Source: Actinomadura viridilutea
Lineage (GTDB): Bacteria; Actinomycetota; Actinomycetes; Streptosporangiales; Streptosporangiaceae
Length of the DNA: 64,000 nucleotides
Assembly: GCA_003001795.1 (NCBI GenBank)
Contig: PVNI01000003.1
Span: forward strand, 124,001 to 188,000
Direction: 5' to 3'
The translations under genes and the position numbers were made by a program. Positions 54,443-63,590 of the stretch are shown piece by piece. Within the stretch, counting starts at the first letter, position 1; every line of letters begins with the position of its first letter. The notes under the pieces were generated by a model. The model was not told the origin of the DNA and ran no database searches. It was given only the letters and a program-made list of their open reading frames with translations.

Positions 54443-54808
54443 GTGACCGGCGGTCCAGAACTGTACGGATTCCCCCCGCCCGCCGCGCTGCCCGACCTGA
54501 GGTGGCTCGGCCCGGACTACGTCTCCCTGCTGGTGCACGACCTGACCCGGGGCCTTCTACGGCAGGATGCGGGGACGCGCGTCATGGGCATCCGCTGCGA
54601 CGGCGAGCCCGAGCTCACGGCCACGGTCGATCCGGCCGGGTACATCCGCGCGCACGAAGCGTGCTTCCCTCTCCAGGTGTTCCTGCAGGACGGCACGGGG
54701 CGGCCGTGGCGCCTGCGCGGACGGTGGACCTATTCCGGCCGAGATCTCGGCACCGCCGCCGCCACCGTCACGCATTCGTGGCGGCTGCTGTCCGCCGACG
54801 GCGTCTGA
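54443..54808 (+). CDS. hypothetical protein
   Basis: 121 aa, GTG start; not recognised. Beta-rich with an Arg/Trp-rich end (GRPWRLRGRWTYSGRDLGTAAATVTHSWRLL) and a central DPAGYIRAHEACFPLQVFLQDG. No signal peptide. Codon pattern is consistent with coding. It stands alone between fprA and the convergent secreted-protein gene. Confidence 0.55.
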   Translation: MTGGPELYGFPPPAALPDLRWLGPDYVSLLVHDLTRGLLRQDAGTRVMGIRCDGEPELTATVDPAGYIRAHEACFPLQVFLQDGTGRPWRLRGRWTYSGRDLGTAAATVTHSWRLLSADGV

Positions 54809-54884
54809 CCCGGTCGGGTCGCGGCGCGGCGGCGCGCCGCGACCGGCGGCCTCCGGCTGCGTCGCGGGCGCGGGCCGCGCGGCG

Positions 54885-56024
54885 TCAGCCGGTGCCGCCG
54901 GTCCAGGCGCAGCATTCGTAGCCGTCCTGGACGGGCCCCGTCGTCGGCGACACGGAGATCTGCCGGCCGCTGATCCACGCCGGGCACGACCGGGCGTCCG
55001 TCGCCATGTCGTCGTCCAGGCCCAGGGCCAGCAGTCCGCCGATGCCGGGGCCGTCCGCGGCCCAGTCGACGGCGCCGATGCCGGCGGCCGGCCAGTCCGT
55101 CCACGGCAGGGCGCCCAGCGGCAGCGACAGCACGCTGCCCGTCCCGCCGCCCCACGAGGACTCGCGGGTCACGGTGGCCTGCAGCTCGACGGAGCGGTCG
55201 GACGTGCTGACGCTGTCTTGGCCCGGAGCCCGCGACCGGACGTCCATGACGAACGACCGGTCGTCGCCGCGCACGACGCACCGCTGGTCGCCCTCGCCGA
55301 CGATCTCCACGCCGGGCCGCGCCCCGGCGGTCCCGGCCCTGCGGTCGCCGCTGTTCAGCGAGGTGTTCACCAGCGACACCCTCGCCTCCCGTCGGACGGT
55401 GACGGCCCTGGCCGGACCGCCGCCGCGGGCGACCAGCCGCAGGTCGCGCACCTCCAACCGCAGCCGATCCGGGGCCGCCGGCTCGGCCGCCGCGCCCCGG
55501 GCGCCGGCGCGGCGCAGGCCGCCCGGCTCCTTGATCGACGAGACCGCTCCGCCGAGCAGGCCGCCGTTCGGGACGTCGACCTTCGGCATCGAGACGCTCG
55601 GCGGGGCGTACGCAGGGCCGAGCAGCGCGTCGACGTCCGGCCAGGCGGACGGGGTGCCGGTGCGCGCCTGGTCCGCGGTGCCGATGTCGAAGAACGAGCG
55701 GACCGGCTCCCACCCGGTGTAGGCGATCGTGGCGTTCCGGCCCTCGATCGCGGTGTTCCTGGTGATCGTGGGCAGCGCGGAGTACGGGCCGTACGCTCGC
55801 CGGAGCGTGTAGGTGCAGCCCGGAGAGAGCTTGATCGTGCCGCCCGCCCGGATCGCGCGCACCAGCGCGGCCGTGTCCCCGGTGCCGCCGGAGCACCCGA
55901 CCGGTGCCTCCTCGGCCGCAGCGGGCGGCGCCGCCCCCGCGATCATCAGGCCCGCCGCCAGCGCGGGAACCGCTGCCCGCAGCGCGCCGGCCGCCCGGCC
56001 GGCGCCTGTCGTCCGCACGCTCAT
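54885..56024 (-). CDS. secreted protein, possible right-handed beta-helix fold
   Basis: 379 aa. Signal peptide (about 1-37, ending APPAAAEEA). The mature N-terminus GDTAALVRAIRAGGTIKLSPGCTYTLRRAYGPYSALPTITRNTAIEGRNATIAYTG, described over residues about 47-103, resembles the opening of pectate-lyase-like/parallel beta-helix proteins. The rest is less typical, with late cysteines (SCPAWISG, YECCAWTGG) that may form disulfides. No catalytic motif was identified. Promoter region contains three evenly spaced TGATCA sites. Confidence 0.7.
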   Translation of the reverse strand: MSVRTTGAGRAAGALRAAVPALAAGLMIAGAAPPAAAEEAPVGCSGGTGDTAALVRAIRAGGTIKLSPGCTYTLRRAYGPYSALPTITRNTAIEGRNATIAYTGWEPVRSFFDIGTADQARTGTPSAWPDVDALLGPAYAPPSVSMPKVDVPNGGLLGGAVSSIKEPGGLRRAGARGAAAEPAAPDRLRLEVRDLRLVARGGGPARAVTVRREARVSLVNTSLNSGDRRAGTAGARPGVEIVGEGDQRCVVRGDDRSFVMDVRSRAPGQDSVSTSDRSVELQATVTRESSWGGGTGSVLSLPLGALPWTDWPAAGIGAVDWAADGPGIGGLLALGLDDDMATDARSCPAWISGRQISVSPTTGPVQDGYECCAWTGGTG

Positions 56025-56052
56025 GTTCGTTCCTTCCGTCGCATCGGGCTCA

Positions 56053-56121
56053 TGATCACCCTCGCTTGATTACTCACCGCAGTTGATCACCTACAAACCG
56101 GCGCGACGAAAATCGTGATCA
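56053..56121. promoter_or_regulatory. three TGATCA sites spaced three helical turns apart
   Basis: TGATCA at 56053-56058, 56084-56089 and 56116-56121, start-to-start distances 31 and 32 bp, i.e. on one face of the helix, within the divergent region between the secreted beta-helix-like protein and the FG-repeat protein. An AT-richer promoter-like patch follows (56165-56220). Confidence 0.45.
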
Positions 56122-56322
56122 TGAACCGGACGCGACCGGACATGCACGCCATCCCGACCCCATGAGCACAAAAAGCGGTTATTACCTACGCTCTGTGTTG
56201 TAGCCACTCCATGGGGTAGTTGTCGGGGTGAAGGTACGCAACGGACCGTGACCGGACGGTCCAGCGGCGACTACCGAGCCGTGTCGCGGCGCATCCGCTC
56301 ACGGCGAAGGGAGAGAATCTTC

Positions 56323-56673
56323 ATGAACACGCTGCAACGCATCTCCATCATTGGCCTCGCGGCCGTTGGTGCTGCGGTGCTCGCTCCGTCCGCCGCCATG
56401 GCTGACGGCCGCGGCCACGGCACCCTCTTCGTCAAGAACAAGGAGTTCGCCGGCATCAAGGGCGTCGCCGCTCAGAAGGTGGTCGCCGGGTTCGGCAACC
56501 GCGGCTTCGGCGGCGGCTTCGGCGGCTTCGGCGGGTTCGGCGGCGGCTTCGGCGGCGGCTTCGGCGGTTTCGGCAACCGCGGGTTCGACGACGGGGCCTT
56601 CTTCAAGGCGCAGAAGCTGTTCGCCGGCCCCAAGGGCGTTGCCAAGCTCAAGACGTTCGCCCGGGTCAACTGA
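56323..56673 (+). CDS. small secreted Phe-Gly-repeat protein
   Basis: 116 aa. Signal peptide 1-27 (cleavage after AMA). The mature 89 residues have three parts: a lysine-containing module FVKNKEFAGIKGVAAQK (36-52), a low-complexity block 56-88 of GGF/GGGF units framed by two FGNRGF hexapeptides, and a second module FFKAQKLFAGPKGVAKLK (93-110) that repeats the first. No cysteine. AAGGGAGAG lies 6 bases upstream of the ATG. No family recognised; the composition suggests a self-associating surface or matrix protein. The next gene shares its AGPKGV motif. Confidence 0.8.
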   Translation: MNTLQRISIIGLAAVGAAVLAPSAAMADGRGHGTLFVKNKEFAGIKGVAAQKVVAGFGNRGFGGGFGGFGGFGGGFGGGFGGFGNRGFDDGAFFKAQKLFAGPKGVAKLKTFARVN

Positions 56674-56811
56674 CACGAGATCAACTGACAACCGCGCGTT
56701 GTCACGGGATTCGCATCCCTGCGGTGGTCTCGTCCGCGCCCGCGCGGGCGGGACCACCGCCTCGTTCATGGCCTCGCACGGCCCATCCGACGCATTCGAA
56801 AGCGAGTCGTC

Positions 56812-57066
56812 ATGATGTCCATGCCGTTCCGCATCGCGGTCGCCACGGGTGCCGTCCTCGGCGCGCTGGCGGGCGCGCCCGCCGCAGCCCACGCCGACGC
56901 GGCCTTCAAGGTCGTCTCCCAGAAGGCCACCCGGCACGGCGCGTACCTGCACATCCGCCAGTCGCTGGTCGACGAGCGGGGGCGGGTCCTGTTCAGGGAC
57001 ATCTTCCTGAAGGCCGGCCCCAAGGGAGTGGTCAAGCGGGAGATCCTCAGCACCACCAGCGTCTGA
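56812..57066 (+). CDS. small secreted protein sharing the AGPKGV motif
   Basis: 84 aa. Signal peptide about 1-28 (AAAHADA). The mature protein is AAFKVVSQKATRHGAYLHIRQ, a middle RGRVLFRDIF, and LKAGPKGVVKREIL (66-79), whose AGPKGV.K core matches residues 101-108 of the FG-repeat protein 138 bp upstream. No cysteine. The ATG at 56812 is one of three close ATGs (56812, 56815, 56821). Probably co-expressed and functionally linked with its neighbour; function unknown. Confidence 0.7.
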   Translation: MMSMPFRIAVATGAVLGALAGAPAAAHADAAFKVVSQKATRHGAYLHIRQSLVDERGRVLFRDIFLKAGPKGVVKREILSTTSV

Positions 57067-57512
57067 CGGGCTCGCGGGCCCGCCCGAACTCGACACCGAC
57101 GGCGCCCGAGCCGACGCGCACCCGGGACCGCGCTTCGCGAGGACGAAGTGCGGCCCCGGGCATGTCCGTGCCCGGGCCCATCCCCATGCCCGGAACGCCA
57201 CCGGCGACCGGACGGAACACGGACGTCACCCAGACCGTGCGGCGTCCCACCCCACGACAGAACGGCTCCAGAAGCCGGCACTACGTACGTGCCTGAGGCC
57301 CCATCGCCGAATCCAGGGCGCCACCGACGACCGGACGGACGCGGACGTCACCTAGAGCCGGGCGGCGCCGCGCCCGAGATCGAACACGGCTCCTGAGAAG
57401 GGCGCGCCGCGTGCGCCTGCGGCCGTTGCCAGGTCCGGAGCGCCGCCAGTGGCCTGGGGCGGGACGCGGCATTCCCGCAGTCGGCGTGCGGGCGGGCCGG
57501 TCTGCCGCCGGG
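57067..57512. other. gap between small secreted gene and dxs
   Basis: About 445 bases. It contains a degenerate direct repeat (listed separately) but no reading frame that I can support on either strand. Confidence 0.4.
57196..57402 (+). repeat. two degenerate direct copies of a ~75-bp unit
   Basis: 57196-57275 and 57318-57402 share GCCACCG.CGACCGGACGGA, CGGACGTCACC and, after a gap, GAAC..GGCTCC..AGAAG. Copies are about 122 bp apart with scattered substitutions and small indels. Function unknown; possibly decayed coding sequence. Confidence 0.55.
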
Positions 57513-59441
57513 TCACTCCGACGCGATGTCCTCCGGGGCGGAGTCGGGCTCGGCGGCGCTGGTCAGCGCGGTGACGGCCTCGGTGATCTGCCGGGCCAGG
57601 TCCTGCGGGGTCAGCCCGATGTCGGCGAGGATCTCGCCGCGCGCGGCGTGGTCGAGGAACTCCTGCGGAATGCCGAACGTGCGCACCGGGACGTCGTTGC
57701 CCGCGTCGCGCAGCAGCCGCGCCACCGCGTCGCCCACCGCGCCGGTGCGGCCGTTGTCCTCCACCACGGCCACCATGCGGTGCCGCGCCGCCAGGTCGAC
57801 CAGCGCCTCGTCCAGCGGCTTGACCCAGCGCGGGTCGACGACGGTCACGCCGATGCCCTGCGCGGCCAGCCGCTCGGCGACGCCCACGCCGACCGCCGCC
57901 ATCGACCCGACGGCGACCACCAGCACGTGGCTTCCGTTGGCGCCGTCGTGGCGGGCCAGCACGTCCATGCCGCCGACGGTGTCGACCGCCTCGACGTCCT
58001 CGCTCACCGTGCCCTTGGGGTAGCGGATCGCGGTCGGGCCGTCGTCGACCGCCACGCACTCGCGGAGCAGCTCGCGCAGGCGGGTGCCGTCCCGAGGCAC
58101 CGCGATGCGCAGGCCGGGCACCAGCGACAGGATCGACAGGTCCCACATGCCGTTGTGGCTGGGGCCGTCGTCGCCGGTCACGCCGGCGCGGTCGAGGGCG
58201 AAGGTCACCGGCAGCCGGTGCAGCGCCACGTCCATGAGGACCTGGTCGAACGCCCGGTTGAGGAACGTGGCGTACACGGCCACCACGGGGTGCAGCCCGC
58301 CCAGCGCCAGCCCGGCGGCCGAGGTGACCGCGTGCTGCTCGGCGATGCCGACGTCGTAGATGCGGTCGGGGTAGGCCTCGGCGAACGGCGCCAGCCCGAC
58401 CGGGTGCAGCATGGCGGCGGTGATGCCCACCACGTCGGGGCGCTCGGCGCCGATGGCCACCATCTCCTCGCCGAACACCTTGGTCCAGCTCGGGCCGCTC
58501 TTCTTGGCGACCGCGCGGCCGGTGGCCGGGTCGAACGCCCCGGCGCCGTGCATGCAGTCCTCTTCGTGGTTCTCGGCGGGCGCGTACCCCTGGCCCTTGC
58601 GGGTGATGCAGTGGACGATCACGGGGGCGCCGAACCGGCGGGCGCGGCGCAGCGCGCGCTCGACCGCCTCGATGTCGTGGCCGTCGATCGGCCCGACGTA
58701 CTTGATGCCGAGGTCCTCGAACATCGCCTGCGGCTGCAGGACGTCCTTGAGGCCCTTCTTGATGCCGTGCAGCGCCTCGTAGGCCACGCCGCCGACCACG
58801 GGCGCCCGCGGCACCGTCCTCTTGATCAGGCCGAGGGCGTTCTCGTAGCCCTGGGTGACCCGCAGCTCGGCCAGGTGGCTGGCCAGCCCGCCGATGGTCG
58901 GCGCGTAGGAGCGGCCGTTGTCGTTGACGACGATGATGACGGGCCGGTCCGGGCCCGCCGCGATGTTGTTCAGCGCCTCCCAGCACATCCCGCCGGTCAG
59001 CGCGCCGTCGCCGACCACCGCGACCACCGCGCGGTCGGTCTCGCCGCGCAGCTGGAACGCCTTGGCCAGGCCGTCGGCGTACGACAGGGCGGTGGAGGCG
59101 TGCGAGTTCTCGATGACGTCGTGCTCGGACTCGGCCTGGCTGGGGTACCCCGACAGGCCGCCGCGCCGCCGCAGCCTGCTGAAGTCGTGCCGCCCGGTCA
59201 GCAGCTTGTGGACGTAGGCCTGGTGGCCGGTGTCGAAGAGGATCCTGTCGCGCGGCGAGTCGAAGACCCGGTGCAGCGCGATGGTCAGCTCCACGACGCC
59301 CAGATTGGGCCCTAGGTGCCCGCCCGTCTTGGACACCGCATCGACCAGGAACTCCCGGATCTCGCTCGCGAGCCGGGGCAACTGCGCGGCGTCCAGTCGC
59401 CTGAGCTCCGCCGGACCTGTGATCGATTCCAGCAGGGTCAC
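57513..59441 (-). CDS. dxs: 1-deoxy-D-xylulose-5-phosphate synthase
   Basis: 642 aa from GTG 59441, preceded by GGAGGAG with 9-base spacing; an ATG at 59459 overlaps that ribosome site. ThDP-binding region [21 protein letters not shown] with NDNGRSYAP (about 140-175), the [17 protein letters not shown] histidine (about 75), pyrimidine domain [21 protein letters not shown] with catalytic Glu, and [15 protein letters not shown]. First enzyme of the MEP isoprenoid pathway, condensing pyruvate and glyceraldehyde-3-phosphate. Divergent from idi. Confidence 0.95.
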   Translation of the reverse strand: MTLLESITGPAELRRLDAAQLPRLASEIREFLVDAVSKTGGHLGPNLGVVELTIALHRVFDSPRDRILFDTGHQAYVHKLLTGRHDFSRLRRRGGLSGYPSQAESEHDVIENSHASTALSYADGLAKAFQLRGETDRAVVAVVGDGALTGGMCWEALNNIAAGPDRPVIIVVNDNGRSYAPTIGGLASHLAELRVTQGYENALGLIKRTVPRAPVVGGVAYEALHGIKKGLKDVLQPQAMFEDLGIKYVGPIDGHDIEAVERALRRARRFGAPVIVHCITRKGQGYAPAENHEEDCMHGAGAFDPATGRAVAKKSGPSWTKVFGEEMVAIGAERPDVVGITAAMLHPVGLAPFAEAYPDRIYDVGIAEQHAVTSAAGLALGGLHPVVAVYATFLNRAFDQVLMDVALHRLPVTFALDRAGVTGDDGPSHNGMWDLSILSLVPGLRIAVPRDGTRLRELLRECVAVDDGPTAIRYPKGTVSEDVEAVDTVGGMDVLARHDGANGSHVLVVAVGSMAAVGVGVAERLAAQGIGVTVVDPRWVKPLDEALVDLAARHRMVAVVEDNGRTGAVGDAVARLLRDAGNDVPVRTFGIPQEFLDHAARGEILADIGLTPQDLARQITEAVTALTSAAEPDSAPEDIASE

Positions 59442-59655
59442 GCGCGTCAACTCCTCCATCGGGGGCCTCTTCGCCCCTTCGCCGGGCCCGTCCGAGTTTA
59501 GTGGTGCTTGGTCCGCGCCACGCCGAGGGCGCGCCGCCCCCCGCGACACGGACATCGAATTTGCGCTAGATCATCCCATTTCACCGTTTCGGCGGGGCAC
59601 GCCGGTGAGGGACAACTCACTCCCGGTCACGGCCCGAGACGATAGTAATGAGATC

Positions 59656-60225
59656 ATGGTGGAGGAAATCGTGCTGCTCGACGAGGCCGACGAGGTCGCC
59701 GGTCGGGCCCCCAAGGCGGCGAGCCATCATCGCCACACCCCCTATCACCTCGCCTTCTCCTGCTTCCTGGTCGATCCGCGGGGACGGGTGCTGATCACGC
59801 GGCGGGCGCTGGGCAAGCGCACCTTCCCGGGGGTGTGGACCGGCAGCTGCTGCGGCCACCCCGCGCCCGGCGAGGGGCTGCGCGCCGCGGTCCGGCGCCG
59901 CCTGGCCACCGAGCTGGGCGCGACGGCCGAGTCGGTCACGCCGGTGCTGCCCGCGTTCCGCTACCGCGCCACCGCGGCCGACGGGGTCGTGGAGAACGAG
60001 CGCTGCCCCGTGGTGCGGGCGATCACGTCCGGGCCGATCACGCCCAACCCCGACGAGGTGGAGACCGCCGAGTGGTGGACCTGGGACCGCTGCCTGGAGC
60101 TGGCCGAGCGGCCCGATTCCTCCCCCTGGTACCGGCTGCAGATGGCCCAGCTGGCCCCGCTCGGCGCCCCTCTGGACTGGCCGGACGCCGGGACCGACGC
60201 GCTCCCGCCCGCCCTTCCCTGGTGA
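59656..60225 (+). CDS. idi: isopentenyl-diphosphate delta-isomerase, type 1
   Basis: 189 aa Nudix-fold enzyme. HLAFSCFLVDPRGRVLITRRALGKRTFPGVWTGSCCGHP with the catalytic Cys in SCCGHP (about residue 67), the ENERCPV acidic pair and WTWDRC. Interconverts IPP and DMAPP, complementing the MEP route begun by Dxs on the opposite strand. The ATG at 59656 has a poor ribosome site; GTG at 59671 with GGAGGAA close by is an alternative start. Confidence 0.93.
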   Translation: MVEEIVLLDEADEVAGRAPKAASHHRHTPYHLAFSCFLVDPRGRVLITRRALGKRTFPGVWTGSCCGHPAPGEGLRAAVRRRLATELGATAESVTPVLPAFRYRATAADGVVENERCPVVRAITSGPITPNPDEVETAEWWTWDRCLELAERPDSSPWYRLQMAQLAPLGAPLDWPDAGTDALPPALPW

Positions 60226-60399
60226 CCGCCGCCGGGCGGGCCCGGCGCCCGCCCGCACCGGCCCGCGCAACCGTCGGCGCCGCGGCGGCCCCGCGACGAG
60301 GCGCCCGGATAACCGGGTGATCACTTTTCGGCGTCGGCTGTTGACCCGTCCCGCGATCCGACCGGACGCTTGGTTTCGGGGTTACCGAAGGGACGAACG

Positions 60400-61689
60400 A
60401 TGCGTGGACGGTGGAAAGCGATTGCCGCCGTGGTCCTCAGCGGTGTGCTCACCGTGTCCGGCTGCGGCGGGAGCGACGACGAGGGCGGCGGCGACGCGTC
60501 CCAGGTGGAGGTGTTCTCCTGGTGGACCGGCCCGGGTGAGGCCGACGGCCTGGAGGCCATGAAGGCCGACTTCGAGAAGAAGAACCCGGGCATCAAGTTC
60601 GTCAACGCCGCCATCGCCGGCGGCTCGGGCACCCAGGCGCAGGCGGTGCTGGCCAGCCGGCTGCAGAACCGCAAGCCGCCGGACTCCTTCCAGGGCCACG
60701 CCGGCGCCGAGCTGCTCGACTACATCAAGGCCGGGCAGATCGAGCCGCTGGACGACTTCTACAACGAGAACAACCTCCGCCAGGCCTATCCCGAGCAGCT
60801 GCTCCAGCAGATCACCTACCAGGGCAAGATCTACTCGGTGCCGGTGAACATCCACCGGTCCAACGTGCTCTGGTACAACCCCGGCATCCTCAAGGAGGCG
60901 GGGCTGTCCGGGCCGCCGAAGACGGTGGCGGAGTTCATCGACGCGCTCAAGGCGGTCAAGGAGAAGACCGACAAGGTGCCGCTGTCGCTGGGCGCCCAGT
61001 GGACCGCCGACCACCTGCTGGAGAACGTCCTGCTGGGCGACCTCGGCACGGACGCCTACAACGCCCTGTGGAAGCCGGGCGCCGACTGGAGCAGCCCCGC
61101 GGTCACCAAGGCCCTCACCGACTTCGCCGAGATCCTCAAGTACACGACCGTGGAGGCGGCGTCCACCGACTGGCAGGGCGCGGCCAAGGCGGTCGTCGAC
61201 GGCAAGGCCGCGTTCAACATCATGGGCGACTGGGCGTACGGCTACTTCGTCAACCCCGCTCCCAACGGGCTCGGCAAGAAGCTCGACACCGACTTCAAGT
61301 ACGCGCCCGCCCCCGGCACCGACGGCACCTACATGTGGCTGTCGGACAGCTTCACGCTGCCGCGCGGCGCCCCGCACCGCGGGGGCGCCATCGCCTGGCT
61401 GAAGGAGGTGGCCAGCAAGGAGGGCCAGGACCTGTTCAACCCCAAGAAGGGATCGATCCCGGCCCGCAAGGACGCCGACCGCAGCCTCTACAAGGGGTAC
61501 CTGGAGTACGCCATCAACGAGTGGAACAAGCCCGGCATCAAGCTGGCCGGCTCGTTCTGGCACGGCGTGACCGCCAACAAGAAGTGGCACACCGACATCG
61601 ACACCGCCGTGGGCCTGTTCCTGCAGGACAGGAACGTCGGCAAGCTCCAGGCCGCCCTGGTGGAGGCGGCGAAGAACAGCAGCCAGTGA
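60400..61689 (+). CDS. sugar ABC transporter substrate-binding lipoprotein (CUT1)
   Basis: 429 aa. Signal peptide with lipobox VSGC (lipid Cys about 22), then an SBP_bac_1/MalE fold: VEVFSWWTGPGEADGLEAMKADFEKKNPG, SFQGHAGAELLDYIKAGQIEPLDDFY, YSVPVNIHRSNVLWYNPGILKEAGL and FNIMGDWAYGYF. Resembles glucose/mannose- or oligosaccharide-binding proteins of actinomycetes. GAAGGGA lies 8 bases before the ATG. A stem-loop separates it from the permease genes. No LacI-type regulator or glycosidase gene lies in the window, so the sugar is unknown. Confidence 0.92.
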   Translation: MRGRWKAIAAVVLSGVLTVSGCGGSDDEGGGDASQVEVFSWWTGPGEADGLEAMKADFEKKNPGIKFVNAAIAGGSGTQAQAVLASRLQNRKPPDSFQGHAGAELLDYIKAGQIEPLDDFYNENNLRQAYPEQLLQQITYQGKIYSVPVNIHRSNVLWYNPGILKEAGLSGPPKTVAEFIDALKAVKEKTDKVPLSLGAQWTADHLLENVLLGDLGTDAYNALWKPGADWSSPAVTKALTDFAEILKYTTVEAASTDWQGAAKAVVDGKAAFNIMGDWAYGYFVNPAPNGLGKKLDTDFKYAPAPGTDGTYMWLSDSFTLPRGAPHRGGAIAWLKEVASKEGQDLFNPKKGSIPARKDADRSLYKGYLEYAINEWNKPGIKLAGSFWHGVTANKKWHTDIDTAVGLFLQDRNVGKLQAALVEAAKNSSQ

Positions 61690-61710
61690 CATCCGCCGGA
61701 AGGACCCCGT

Positions 61711-61756
61711 GAGCGGTCGCGGGGCGCGCCCCGCCGGGGGCGCCCCGCGACCGCTC
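61711..61756 (+). terminator. intercistronic stem-loop (attenuating) after the binding-protein gene
   Basis: Perfect 16-bp arms GAGCGGTCGCGGGGCG / CGCCCCGCGACCGCTC around a 14-base loop that is itself GC-rich and self-complementary. Such hairpins between binding-protein and permease genes stabilise the upstream message or partly terminate, giving excess binding protein. Confidence 0.75.
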
Positions 61757-61806
61757 CGCACTGACCCCTCGGAACCGACCCCTCGACACGTTGGGAGGGC
61801 GCCCGC

Positions 61807-62709
61807 GTGGCGACGCTGAGGCCGCGACGCAGCAAGAAGTGGCTGCCGGGCCTGCTGCTGGTGTCCCCGTCGATCATCGCGATCGGCGTCTTCGTCTACG
61901 GGCTGATCTTCTGGAACATGCGGGTGGCGGTGAGCGGCAGCCACGACGAGGTCACCCCGTACGGCTTCGACAAGGGCCGCAACTTCGTCGACCTGTGGAG
62001 CGATCCGAGCTGGCCCCCCGCGGTGCGGCACGCGCTGCTGTTCACGGTGGTGTTCGTCGGCGGGGCGCTGCTGCTCGGCGCGTTCCTGGCGTTCCTCATG
62101 GAGAAGGGGATCAAGGCGGAGGCGGGCTTTCGGGCCGTCTACCTGTTCCCGATGGCGATCTCGTTCATCGCCAGCGGGGTGGTGTGGCGGTGGCTGATGA
62201 ACCCGGCGCCGCCCGAACGCGCCGTCGGCCTCAACCAGCTGTTCGACAGGATCGGGCTGGGCCTGCTGGCCAACGACTGGTGGCAGAACCGGACGTGGGG
62301 CATGGCGGCCATGGCCGTCCCCGCCATCTGGCAGATGACCGGCTACGTCATGGCGCTGTACCTGGCCGGGTTCCGCGGCGTCCCCGACGACCTGCGCGAG
62401 GCGGCCCGGGTGGACGGCGCCTCCGAGTGGCAGGTGTACCGGTACGTGGTGTTCCCGCAGCTGCGGCCGGTGACGCTGTCCGCCCTGATCATCCTCGGGC
62501 ACATCTCGCTGAAGGTGTTCGACCTGATCATGGCGATCGCGGGCAAGCAGATCATCACCTACGTGCCGGCCATCGCCACCTACGTGGAGGTGTTCGACCG
62601 GCACGACCCCGCCAACGGCGCCACCATCGCCACCTACCTGCTGCTGGCGGTGGCGCTGCTGGTGATCCCCTATCTGGTGTGGTCGGTACGGGCGGAGCGT
62701 GACCGGTGA
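61807..62709 (+). CDS. sugar ABC transporter permease 1 (MalF type)
   Basis: 300 aa, GTG start with GGGAGGG 9 bases upstream. Six transmembrane helices; the EAA loop is DDLREAARVDGASEWQVYRYVVFPQL (about 198-223). Pairs with the next permease to form the CUT1 channel. Start-stop overlap GTGA with the downstream gene. Confidence 0.93.
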   Translation: MATLRPRRSKKWLPGLLLVSPSIIAIGVFVYGLIFWNMRVAVSGSHDEVTPYGFDKGRNFVDLWSDPSWPPAVRHALLFTVVFVGGALLLGAFLAFLMEKGIKAEAGFRAVYLFPMAISFIASGVVWRWLMNPAPPERAVGLNQLFDRIGLGLLANDWWQNRTWGMAAMAVPAIWQMTGYVMALYLAGFRGVPDDLREAARVDGASEWQVYRYVVFPQLRPVTLSALIILGHISLKVFDLIMAIAGKQIITYVPAIATYVEVFDRHDPANGATIATYLLLAVALLVIPYLVWSVRAERDR

Positions 62710-63590
62710 GCGCGGAGACGAGCGTGGGGCGGCGGATCGGCGCGGACGCGGCACGGCGCCTGCCGGCCCGGCCGCGGGTGCTGCGGGGCGTGCGGTTCGC
62801 GGTGCTGCTCGCCTTCGTGGTGCTCTTCCTGATCCCCGTGTACGTGCTGGTCGTGACCAGCTTCAAGTCGCTGCAGGAGGCCGACCCGTCGTCGGCGTGG
62901 AGCCTGCCGCGCGACTGGAGCATGGACGGCTGGCGGGCGGCCTGGGAGTCGCTGCGGCCCGGCCTGGAGAACAGCGTCAAGATCGCGGTGAGCGGTTCGC
63001 TCATCTCGGCCGCGCTGGGCTCGATGAACGGCTACGTGCTGTCGAAGTGGCGCTTCCCCGGGGCCGACGCGGTGTTCACGCTGTTCCTGTTCGGGATGTT
63101 CATCCCGTACCAGGCGGTGATGATCCCGCTGGCCGGGCTGCTGACCGACATGGAGCTGGTGGGCACCGTCCGCGGGCTGGTGCTGGCGCACGTGGTGTAC
63201 GGCATCCCGATCTGCACGCTGATCTTCCGGAACTACTACGTCACGCTGCCGGACGAGCTGATCGAGGCGGCGCGGGTGGACGGCGCGGGGCTGCTGCGCA
63301 CCTACTGGTCGGTCGTGCTGCCGGTGTCGGGCCCGGCGTTCGCGGTGACGCTGATCTGGCAGTTCACCGCGATGTGGAACGACTTCCTGTTCGCGGTGTT
63401 CCTCGGCGCGCCCGACAGCTGGCCGGTGACGGTCCTGCTCAACAACACCGCGGGCTCGGGCGCGGTGGCCGTCCAGTACAACCAGCAGATGGCGTCGGCG
63501 CTGCTGGCGTCGCTGCCCACGCTGCTGGTGTACCTGCTGCTGGGACGGTTCTTCATGCGGGGTCTGATGGCGGGAGCGCTGAAGGGCTGA
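62706..63590 (+). CDS. sugar ABC transporter permease 2 (MalG type)
   Basis: 294 aa, GTG start overlapping the previous stop. Six transmembrane helices; EAA loop DELIEAARVDGAGLLRTYWSVVLPVSGPA (about 183-211). No ATPase gene follows inside the window, consistent with use of a shared MsiK-type ATPase encoded elsewhere, as is usual for CUT1 importers in actinomycetes. Confidence 0.93.
   Translation: MSAETSVGRRIGADAARRLPARPRVLRGVRFAVLLAFVVLFLIPVYVLVVTSFKSLQEADPSSAWSLPRDWSMDGWRAAWESLRPGLENSVKIAVSGSLISAALGSMNGYVLSKWRFPGADAVFTLFLFGMFIPYQAVMIPLAGLLTDMELVGTVRGLVLAHVVYGIPICTLIFRNYYVTLPDELIEAARVDGAGLLRTYWSVVLPVSGPAFAVTLIWQFTAMWNDFLFAVFLGAPDSWPVTVLLNNTAGSGAVAVQYNQQMASALLASLPTLLVYLLLGRFFMRGLMAGALKG

Noticed and set aside
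56509..56580. Possible CRISPR or satellite repeat
   Set aside because: The repeated GGCGGCTTC units are codons of the Phe-Gly block in a secreted protein; there are no unique spacers of constant length.
60382..62754. Long minus-strand frame opposite the sugar ABC operon
   Set aside because: Antisense shadow; Gln/His/Val/Leu-rich and domain-free, while the plus strand encodes a full binding protein and permease.
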